Shown piece after piece: positions 58,042 to 64,000 of a DNA stretch of 64,000 bases. Position 1 is the first letter of the stretch; each line of letters starts with the position of its first letter. The notes under the pieces were generated by a model. That model was not told the DNA's origin and did not search any database. It saw nothing but the letters and a program-made list of their open reading frames with translations. Origin of the DNA: Aerococcaceae bacterium DSM 111020 (GTDB taxonomy: Bacteria > Bacillota > Bacilli > Lactobacillales > Aerococcaceae). The position numbers and the translations under genes are program-made. The stretch covers positions 79,353-143,352 of the forward strand of contig JACBXP010000005.1 of the NCBI GenBank assembly GCA_015863185.1. Reading direction: 5' to 3'.

Positions 58042-60525
58042 TTGGATGTTCAAAAGATAAAATATGCTGTCATAGATATTGAAGCGACAGGACCTAATAT
58101 AGCAAATGGCGATCGTATTATTCAAATCGCAGCGATTATTTATCAAAATAATGAGAAAATTAACGAATATAATATGCTCATTAATCCAGAAATTGCGATC
58201 CCGCCTCAAATTGCTAAACTAACAGGTATTGAACAAAAGGATGTCATCAATGCCCCCAAGTTAGATAGCGTTATTTCATTATGGTATGAACGGCTAAAAG
58301 ACTGTATCTTTATTGGACATAATTTAGCCTTTGATTTAAGAATTATGACAGAAGTTTTTTCTGAATTTGGTTATTCTTTTGATCCTTTAGCGATTGATAC
58401 CTTTTTATTAAGTAAAATTATTTTTCCTTTGTCTCATGGATATGGCCTATCGGATCTAGCAAATTATTTAAACATGGAATTATTGAACGCTCATAATGCA
58501 CTGGTAGATGCGCGTTTCACTAGTGTGTTGGTGAATAAAATAGCGGAATCAATTAATGTCTTACCTGATCTATTGAAAAAGAAGTTATTTTATTTTGCTG
58601 AATATTTACCGAATGATGAACAATTAATTTTTGAGAATCCTAATCATTTTGTCAATAATGAACATTTACCTCTCATTGACAAGGAAACACCAGCTGAAAA
58701 CTATTCGGATCATGATGATCTTTTAAGGGATTTTATTTTAGAACAATGGCAACAGCAAAGACACCTAGTTATTGAAAATCCTGATTTCCCGTTAAAACGA
58801 GAAATACTCTATTCGCTAGCGCAGAAAATGAGTGACCTTGTCTCTGTAGTCATTATTGTTAAAAATGATGAGCATATCTGGAAATGGCAGCAACACTTAC
58901 AAACGATTACTACCACTACATTTAAAACATTAAAAAAGAAACATAATTATTTAAATGTTCAGCTTTTGGAGGACATTGAGAAAAAAATTGAGCCAGCTTT
59001 TTTAAATCAAACGGAACTCATTACTTGGATGGCCCTGATTCATTATTATGAGAAATATCAGTCCATTGATTTATCTGAAATTAATAATGAATTAAAAATG
59101 TTTGAATTGTTGTTCAAATTAGCAGAAGATTATCAAATTAGCATTCCACCAAATAAAGCATATTATCAACAGGTCCAAACAATCAAACAAGCCTCTATTA
59201 CGATTATGTCGATTGGCACATTCCTTCAATTGTATCAAAGAGAGAATCTGTTGGCTGTATTACCGGAATCTGCCACTTTATTTTTCGAAGATGCGAAGGA
59301 TTTGTTAGAGATAGGATTATATTTTCAACAGAAGCAAATTGATTTATCTCAGATGTTGAATTTATTACAGGAATTATTGGACATTTATCGTTTCAATGAA
59401 TCTTCTTATGAATTAGTTGACCAGAAAGTTCTTATGATGATACAAGAGTTGACAACGAAAATTCATCAATTAATGCTTTATTTGGAACAAAAAGAAATGA
59501 ATGAGTACCCAAGTAGTGGTAAGAGAACACGGTACATATCAAAAGATGATACTAATTTTATTGAGATGATTCAGCAAATTTTAGATTTAAATCACCATTT
59601 ATTGACTTATCAAAGCTCGATTCCAATTAACAGTCAATTATTAAAGAACATGAAGAAATTATCGCTGACCCATCAATTAGTAACTCCAGATTCTAGCAAT
59701 TATTACTGGTCATTCTCAGGGGAACGGTTACATCAGAAATTGTATCATGTACATATTGAATGGAATCAAATGAGTTGGCGCCATGATTTTTGGTTAAATA
59801 TCTCAGAACATTTTGATTATCTCTTAGTTAGTCCTGGGAATTATAATTATAAAGAAGACTTCGGAATATATCATCGATTGGGTGAACCAAATGGTGATTA
59901 TTTAAAGGTTAATGAGATTCCTAAAAAGAAAATTACTTTTCAGATTCCTGTAATGTTTCTTTCTGACCATTTATCCGAAAATAAAAAAGATATAGCTACT
60001 TCAAACATCCAAACATTTATTAAGGACCAAAACAGAAGAAAATATTTAATTATTGTTTCTAATCAAGAGGAGTTGCTTGATTATCATCGTGTATTCTCGA
60101 GTGATGAAGATTTATTACATCAGTATTTAATTCAAGTAAGAGGGGTACACGGAAGTGTACGGCGAATTATCAATCGCATTAAAAATGAAAATAGTTTTAT
60201 CTTGATTATGACAATCAATGATTTACAATCTTCACAACTGGTCAAATTGCCAGATGAATTAATGATTTTAATGGAAAAGTTACCCTTTTTATCACCTGAA
60301 AAGCCAGAACTTCAAGCATTTAGCGATTTGATTCAGGATGAACGTTTAATCTTTGATGAAATGAATTTACCGATGATGGTTCAGCGAATGAAAAAAATAA
60401 TGATGATCTTAGGTGAAAGCCATGATTACTATCTGTTTGATGATCGTGTTTTTACTCGAACATACTCTAATCAATTACAAGATATGTTATCGTCATTGAT
60501 ACAATTTGAATGGAAAATGGATTAA
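58042..60525 (+). CDS. dinG: DinG-like protein with intact DEDDh exonuclease and degenerate helicase domain
   Basis: The protein has about 827 residues and the YoaA/DinG layout of Gram-positives: an N-terminal DEDDh 3'-5' exonuclease fused to an XPD-like helicase. The exonuclease residues are all present: Asp12 and Glu14 (DIEATG), Asp98 (HNLAFD), His151 and Asp156 (HNALVDAR). The helicase part keeps the length and some landmarks (LMILMEKLPFLSPEKP), but motif I, normally GTGTGKT, is ENPDFPLKREI at about 245-255, and motif II, normally DEAH, is FFEDAKDLLE at about 414-423. No Cys cluster for an iron-sulfur centre is seen. It is therefore predicted to be a nuclease without helicase activity. TTG start 58042 chosen from TAGGAGGGA; the frame itself opens earlier inside cca. 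Confidence 0.85.
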   Translation: MDVQKIKYAVIDIEATGPNIANGDRIIQIAAIIYQNNEKINEYNMLINPEIAIPPQIAKLTGIEQKDVINAPKLDSVISLWYERLKDCIFIGHNLAFDLRIMTEVFSEFGYSFDPLAIDTFLLSKIIFPLSHGYGLSDLANYLNMELLNAHNALVDARFTSVLVNKIAESINVLPDLLKKKLFYFAEYLPNDEQLIFENPNHFVNNEHLPLIDKETPAENYSDHDDLLRDFILEQWQQQRHLVIENPDFPLKREILYSLAQKMSDLVSVVIIVKNDEHIWKWQQHLQTITTTTFKTLKKKHNYLNVQLLEDIEKKIEPAFLNQTELITWMALIHYYEKYQSIDLSEINNELKMFELLFKLAEDYQISIPPNKAYYQQVQTIKQASITIMSIGTFLQLYQRENLLAVLPESATLFFEDAKDLLEIGLYFQQKQIDLSQMLNLLQELLDIYRFNESSYELVDQKVLMMIQELTTKIHQLMLYLEQKEMNEYPSSGKRTRYISKDDTNFIEMIQQILDLNHHLLTYQSSIPINSQLLKNMKKLSLTHQLVTPDSSNYYWSFSGERLHQKLYHVHIEWNQMSWRHDFWLNISEHFDYLLVSPGNYNYKEDFGIYHRLGEPNGDYLKVNEIPKKKITFQIPVMFLSDHLSENKKDIATSNIQTFIKDQNRRKYLIIVSNQEELLDYHRVFSSDEDLLHQYLIQVRGVHGSVRRIINRIKNENSFILIMTINDLQSSQLVKLPDELMILMEKLPFLSPEKPELQAFSDLIQDERLIFDEMNLPMMVQRMKKIMMILGESHDYYLFDDRVFTRTYSNQLQDMLSSLIQFEWKMD

Positions 60526-60610
60526 CATCTTGAAAAATATTCAGTAATCATTGAAATTATGGTAAAATAAATGATATTGTCAAAAAAATTCCATCAGAAA
60601 GGAAATTATT

Positions 60611-61096
60611 ATGCGTTTAAGTCGAAGAACGGTAAGTATTTTAACGATACTAATTGCCATCATATTATTATCATTATTAACTGTCTTCATGTTATCTCAA
60701 TCTTCTGTTGAAAAAGCACGAAAGGAAACGGAACAATTAGTAAGCGTTGATTATCCGGTTGAAACGACAGATAATTTTTATTGGTTAACGACCCCTCAAG
60801 AAACATACTTTTCGTTGGAATTTGAAACAACGGATAATCAAAAAATGTATGCTATTATTGCACGTGACGGTGGCGAGAGTGTGTATTACAATTACGATGA
60901 GCTAATTACATTTGAAGATGCCAAATCAATTGCTATGAATGATTTAAATCCTCAAAAAGTAACACAGTCACGACTAGGATTAATGAATAATGAGCCCGTT
61001 TGGGAAGTAACATATCTCGATGAAAATTCTGACATGGGTTATTATTACCTAAGTGCCAAGGATGGATCTTGGATTCAGACAATCAGCAATCTCTAA
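60611..61096 (+). CDS. ypmB: YpmB-like membrane-anchored protein with PepSY-type domain
   Basis: The 161-residue protein has an N-terminal membrane anchor (about 10-30, ILTILIAIILLSLLTVFML) and an extracytoplasmic part of two similar halves ending in EDAKSIAMNDLNPQKVTQSRLGLMNNEPVWEVTYLDENSDMGYYYLSAKDGSW, a PepSY/DUF5590-like pattern. Bacillus YpmB lies in the same dinG-ypmB-(aspB)-dnaD order. Here aspB is missing and dnaD follows after 25 bases. PepSY domains are proposed to inhibit or regulate extracellular proteases; no activity is established for this group. Confidence 0.85.
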   Translation: MRLSRRTVSILTILIAIILLSLLTVFMLSQSSVEKARKETEQLVSVDYPVETTDNFYWLTTPQETYFSLEFETTDNQKMYAIIARDGGESVYYNYDELITFEDAKSIAMNDLNPQKVTQSRLGLMNNEPVWEVTYLDENSDMGYYYLSAKDGSWIQTISNL

Positions 61097-61121
61097 CGAA
61101 CAAAATGAAGGAGGCGTTCAA

Positions 61122-61832
61122 TTGAGTACGATGTATGATTGGTTTAAAGATGGTTCGACCAATGTTCCGAATATTATCTTTAATCGCTTTGGTCAATTGG
61201 ATATCTCAAGTAATGAAATGATGTTGATTTTGTATATAATGTCACAATTGAATCAAGGCAAAACAGTTAATAATTTTAAAAAAATTGCGAATCAATTAGG
61301 TTGGTCAGTGAATGAAGTAATGGAATTGATTAATCAATTGATTGAAAAAGATTATTTATCGATAGAATTAGAAACCAATGAATCTGGTAAACAAGATGAT
61401 CACTACACCCTAAGACCTTTTTTCAATCAACTCGATCAGAAATTTTATCAGGCACCGACCCAAGAAGAGACCGTTGAGAATCAAGAAGTACTTCAACACT
61501 ATACAGGTAATTTAGTCTCTTTATTTGAAAGGGAATTTGGCCGTGTTCTGACGCCAATGGAATTACAGACTATCAATCAATGGTTAATGAGTGATAACTA
61601 TTCACCTGAAATTATTCAGCTCGCATTAAAACAAGCAATGATGCATCAAGCTTTGAATTTCAGTTATATAGATAAGATTTTATTGAATTGGCAAAAACAA
61701 AATATCACAACAGCCTATGAAGCACAAAAAAATATTGATGCATTTAATCAACGGCAGACAAAAAGTGAATCAACTTCGGATTCAACAGCTTACGATCATT
61801 TTGAAATCCCGATTTATAAGTGGTCCGAATGA
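61122..61832 (+). CDS. dnaD: DNA replication initiation protein DnaD
   Basis: DnaD helps remodel oriC and loads helicase together with DnaB and DnaI at origins and restart sites. The 236-residue product has an N-terminal winged helix (about 15-100, SSNEMMLILYIMSQLNQGKTVNNFKKIANQLGWSVNEVMELINQLIEKDYL) and the C-terminal DnaD/DnaB2 domain (about 125-205, GRVLTPMELQTINQWLMSDNYSPEIIQLALKQAMMHQALNFSYIDKILLNWQKQNI) with the YxxxIxxxW motif. AAGGAGGC sets the TTG start at 61122 in a frame open from 61053. The endonuclease III gene (nth), which usually follows dnaD, is absent here. Confidence 0.96.
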   Translation: MSTMYDWFKDGSTNVPNIIFNRFGQLDISSNEMMLILYIMSQLNQGKTVNNFKKIANQLGWSVNEVMELINQLIEKDYLSIELETNESGKQDDHYTLRPFFNQLDQKFYQAPTQEETVENQEVLQHYTGNLVSLFEREFGRVLTPMELQTINQWLMSDNYSPEIIQLALKQAMMHQALNFSYIDKILLNWQKQNITTAYEAQKNIDAFNQRQTKSESTSDSTAYDHFEIPIYKWSE

Positions 61833-61874
61833 AGTTAACCTTAACTTTTTCAGGTCTGAATGAAGTTATCCTTT
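61822..61874 (+). repeat. Short direct repeat at and after the dnaD 3' end
   Basis: GGTCCGAATGAAGTTAACCTT (61822-61842) recurs nearly exactly as GGTCTGAATGAAGTTATCCTT (61853-61873), 31 bases apart. The first copy contains the dnaD stop codon, so the repeat looks like a local tandem duplication or a scar of rearrangement. Confidence 0.65.
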
Positions 61875-61975
61875 CTAAACTATGTTTGAGCGGGTTATTT
61901 TGCCATCATTTATTTTACGATCCCTCGTAATAGATGACAGTGCGTTAAAAGGTGCAATCTTATTGTTAAATTTAG

Positions 61976-62005
61976 AATCTCCTAAGTGTACTTGGGAGAT
62001 TTTTT
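61976..62005 (+). terminator. Intrinsic terminator of the dnaD transcript
   Basis: A 12-bp stem, AATCTCCTAAGT (61976-61987) with ACTTGGGAGATT (61990-62001, one G-U), and T6. It closes the transcript that ends with dnaD. The 319-base stretch between dnaD and sigI holds no gene; the remainder is AT-rich and includes a likely -10 for sigI (TATAAT, 62078-62083). Confidence 0.9.
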
Positions 62006-62151
62006 GTATAGTTGGGGCGATTTATGCACCTCTGATTATGAATGATGCAGATTAATCATATTTATTTAAAAAACATGTATAATGAAAAAGATAATTAAGG
62101 CCCTAAATTAGTTGTGAATTTCGTATTATATAGTAGTGGGAGGTTAGTCAA

Positions 62152-62778
62152 ATCGAAAAAGATATCAATCAATTGATTGAAGAAAATCTTGGATTCATTA
62201 TCAAAGTAGTGAGCGAGACAACAAATCGCTATGTTCATATACATAATGATGATTCCTTTTTGGTGGCTTTATCCGCTTTTGAAGAAGCGGTAAAAAAGTA
62301 TGATGAAAACAAGGGTGCTTTTCTAGCTTATGTGAGATTGGTCATACGTAGTCGTGTTATTGATTTCTTAAGAAAAGAACAAAAGGAAGCCCATCATCAA
62401 TCAATAGAATCCTTGTCAGATGAAGGCTATCAATTTGAAGATCAACGTTCAGCACCCGATAACACATTGAAAATAGAAATCAAAACGTGGACAGAAGACA
62501 TGAAAGAATTTGGCATTAGTATTGAAAATTTAGTCGATGAAGCGCCAAAACATCAAGATTCTAGAGAAAGAGCACTAAATATTTCAGAAAGATCGAGCAA
62601 ATATCCACCAATTGTGGATAAGCTTTTTGAAAAGAAGCGTCTTCCTATCAAAATAACAGCAGAATACAATAATGTAACCATCAAAGTGATTAAAGGTAAT
62701 AAAGTTTTTATTACCTCAGCAATTATTATCTTTAAACAAAAATATACATCACTAATTGATTGGATTAAGGGGAGGTAA
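62152..62778 (+). CDS. sigI: RNA polymerase sigma factor SigI
   Basis: This is an alternative sigma factor of the SigI family, which in Bacillus responds to heat and envelope conditions and in clostridia to polysaccharides. The product has about 208 residues, somewhat short for the family. It has the sigma2-like part (FLVALSAFEEAVKKYDENKGAFLAYVRLVIRSRVIDFLRKEQKEAHHQSIESL) and the SigI-specific C-terminal domain (DMKEFGISIENLVDEAPKHQDSRERALNIS, LPIKITAEYNNVTIKVIKGNKVFITSAIIIF). No ATG, GTG or TTG is near the strong GGGAGG (62138-62143). The codon at proper distance is ATC 62152, giving IEKDINQLIEENLGF. The only conventional start is a TTG at 62173 without a ribosome binding site. rsgI starts one base after its stop. 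Family assignment is firm; the start is inference. Confidence 0.88.
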   Translation: MEKDINQLIEENLGFIIKVVSETTNRYVHIHNDDSFLVALSAFEEAVKKYDENKGAFLAYVRLVIRSRVIDFLRKEQKEAHHQSIESLSDEGYQFEDQRSAPDNTLKIEIKTWTEDMKEFGISIENLVDEAPKHQDSRERALNISERSSKYPPIVDKLFEKKRLPIKITAEYNNVTIKVIKGNKVFITSAIIIFKQKYTSLIDWIKGR

Positions 62779-62779
62779 A

Positions 62780-63838
62780 ATGAAAAAAAACAATTTATAT
62801 CATGCCGTTGTAATTACTATTGAAGCTGATTATATTATTGTTTTGGACACGGATGGCGCTTTTCATCGCCTCAAATATAAAAATGGTCTAACCATTGGTG
62901 ATCAGATTTATTTTTTTGATACGGATATTTATTCAAAGTCATCAAAAGTACATCGCATGCCATTTAAACCGATTATCCGCACATTATTAATAGCAGCCCT
63001 TGTTTTTATATTTGTAAATGTAGGATACCAATATTTTAATAACAGTAATGATGTATATGCTGCTGTTTCATTTGGAACGCAAGAGGGCGTGCAGGTAGAA
63101 GTTAATAAAGATCAGGAAATAATTCAATTAATGACTTCCGAAGGTGAATCCCTTCAAGAAAATTGGATAGGTGGTAATATAAATGACGTGACACCTACTT
63201 TGTTAGAGCATTATAGTGATAATAATAAGACGAAAGATACTTTGGTCGGTCTATCATCTGATGATTCAGACTGGATTCGAAACTATGAGAATTTTCTAGT
63301 AAAAGTGGCAGCAGAATCTAATGATGCGTCAAATATGATTGTTATAAAAGGCGATTTAGATGATTATAAACAGGCCCAAGACGACAATATACTTTTAGGT
63401 GACTATCAATTAGCCTCATCTCAAATCAATTTTTGGGAAATTGCGGGCAATGAAGTATTATCAACGCAAGAGAAACAACAACTTTTAGGTAGCGAGGGTG
63501 ATTATTACGATTTTAAATCGAACAATCCGATGAATCGATTAATCAATTTGCTACGCCAAGATAACATCCCCGAAGCATTTAAAGCAGTGATAAACACATA
63601 CTATCAAATTCATTTAAGTTTAAATGATGATCATTCTCACCAGCCATTCTCTAATGAAGATAACCAAAGGAATATCAGCCCAGAGGATGATGAAGAGAAC
63701 GTTGACACCATTCAACCAATTGTTCCATACGATGATGATTGGGACGATGATGACTGGGATGACGATGATGATTTGGATGACGATGATGATTGGGACGATG
63801 ATGACTGGGATGACGATGATGACTGGGATGACGATTAG
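62780..63838 (+). CDS. rsgI: Transmembrane anti-sigma factor RsgI with Asp/Trp-repeat tail
   Basis: RsgI holds SigI inactive at the membrane. The 352-residue product has the cytoplasmic anti-sigma domain (about 1-55, YHAVVITIEADYIIVLDTDGAFHRLKYKNGLTIGDQIYFFD), one membrane helix (about 68-86, TLLIAALVFIFVNVGYQYF), and an extracytoplasmic domain beginning VYAAVSFGTQEGVQVEVNKDQEI. In studied RsgI proteins this last position carries an Asn-Pro autocleavage motif, which is absent here. An acidic spacer follows, then a C-terminal tail (about 316-352) of repeated Asp with regularly placed Trp (DDDWDDDDWDD). AAGGGGAGG sets the ATG at 62780; the frame itself begins earlier in sigI. An IS30-like element begins close to its stop, so the tail could be shortened relative to its ancestor. 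The tail might bind metal ions or wall polymers; that is speculation. Confidence 0.85.
   Translation: MKKNNLYHAVVITIEADYIIVLDTDGAFHRLKYKNGLTIGDQIYFFDTDIYSKSSKVHRMPFKPIIRTLLIAALVFIFVNVGYQYFNNSNDVYAAVSFGTQEGVQVEVNKDQEIIQLMTSEGESLQENWIGGNINDVTPTLLEHYSDNNKTKDTLVGLSSDDSDWIRNYENFLVKVAAESNDASNMIVIKGDLDDYKQAQDDNILLGDYQLASSQINFWEIAGNEVLSTQEKQQLLGSEGDYYDFKSNNPMNRLINLLRQDNIPEAFKAVINTYYQIHLSLNDDHSHQPFSNEDNQRNISPEDDEENVDTIQPIVPYDDDWDDDDWDDDDDLDDDDDWDDDDWDDDDDWDDD
63731..63834 (+). repeat. 51-base tandem repeat encoding the Asp/Trp tail of RsgI
   Basis: The sequence starting GATGATGATTGGGACGATG at 63731 recurs from 63782 with a period of 51 bases, about two copies. Smaller Asp-Asp-Trp units are nested inside. 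It is in frame and adds no stop codon. Confidence 0.85.
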
Positions 63839-63884
63839 ACTAACCATTGTTACCATTTGAAGCGAATTCTTAAAATTTGATTTG

Positions 63885-64000
63885 TCAATATAAGCTAGAC
63901 AAATGTGATTCATTTATGTGACTCAAAAATACTTCTAAAGGTGTTTGATAATCTAAGGATTTTCTAGGTATTTGATTTCTCTTATTAGCTACCGCAGAAA
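63885..64000 (-). mobile_element. IS30-family transposase, C-terminal part (runs off the window)
   Basis: The minus strand encodes 37 residues and a stop (TCA at 63885-63887 on the plus strand). They read SAVANKRNQIPRKSLDYQTP followed by LEVFLSHINESHLSSLY. The N-x-x-P-R-K-x-L-x-Y-x-T-P-x-E-V-F pattern is the C-terminal hallmark of IS30-family DDE transposases. The rest lies beyond position 64000. The terminal inverted repeat should be between 63839 and 63884, but I could not define it without the other end. The element faces rsgI. Confidence 0.82.

Noticed and set aside
61833..61975. Remains of nth in the dnaD-sigI gap.
   Set aside because: No endonuclease III motif (helix-hairpin-helix or FeS Cys pattern) is readable in any frame.
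63620..63913. Minus-strand frame rich in Ile/Val over the rsgI tail.
   Set aside because: It is only the complement of the GAT/GAC repeat and has no ribosome binding site.

Overview
The window is a gene-dense stretch of a low-G+C Gram-positive chromosome. Several features place it in Bacillota, most likely order Lactobacillales: PolC and DnaE polymerases together, CIRCE/HrcA and CtsR-type heat-shock operators, an FMN riboswitch in front of a RibU-type ECF transporter subunit, a pyruvate kinase with a C-terminal PEP-utilizer domain, DnaD, and the gene order ribU / LysM protein / cmk / rpsA / der. I cannot name the genus. An Aerococcaceae- or Carnobacteriaceae-like lineage is a guess. Nearly everything is on the plus strand; only recQ at the left edge and a partial transposase at the right edge are on the minus strand. 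I saw no tRNA, rRNA or CRISPR array.

Layout. 1-6.8 kb: recQ (minus), a small unknown protein, clpB under CtsR-type operators, and an AI-2E family permease. 6.9-17.8 kb: the rpsB-tsf-pyrH-frr-uppS-cdsA-rseP-polC cluster, with a structured leader before rpsB and hairpins between most of the early genes. 17.9-22 kb: an orphan MetQ-like binding protein, an FMN reductase, alanine dehydrogenase and a luciferase-like monooxygenase, mostly as single units. 22-33.8 kb: ymdB-mutS-mutL-msrB-ruvA-ruvB-queA-dnaE, tightly packed repair and replication genes. 33.9-36.7 kb: pfkA-pyk. 36.8-40.7 kb: cvfB-xerD-[deoB fragment]-scpA-scpB-rluB. 40.8-46.6 kb: FMN riboswitch-ribU, LysM protein, cmk, rpsA, der and hup. 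46.6-53.7 kb: the hrcA-grpE-dnaK-dnaJ heat-shock operon with two CIRCE elements, then lepA. 53.7-61.8 kb: a secreted protein of unknown function, then a TPR protein-ypiB-cca-dinG-ypmB-dnaD. 62.1-63.8 kb: a sigI-rsgI sigma/anti-sigma pair. Right edge: the 3' end of an IS30-like transposase.

Most genes are standard housekeeping genes. Four places depart from that. (1) At about 38.70 kb a deletion has joined the first 41 codons of deoB to scpA and removed the start and first ~20 codons of the condensin kleisin gene. (2) The DinG homologue keeps an intact DEDDh exonuclease site but has lost recognisable helicase Walker A and B motifs. (3) A SigI/RsgI system, uncommon in Lactobacillales as far as I know, appears to start at a non-canonical AUC codon. 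Its RsgI lacks the Asn-Pro autocleavage motif seen in studied relatives and ends in an Asp/Trp repeat tail right beside an IS element. (4) Several RNA or operator structures are worth testing: the rpsB leader, the dnaK-dnaJ intergenic structure, and palindromes before pfkA and the LysM gene.

The genes connect in several ways. HrcA/CIRCE and CtsR-type sites would control the DnaK and ClpB chaperones, which work together in disaggregation. RseP (site-2 protease) is the homologue of the enzyme that releases SigI from RsgI in Bacillus. UppS and CdsA supply lipid precursors for the envelope. XerD and ScpAB act in chromosome segregation, and truncated ScpA would weaken that part.
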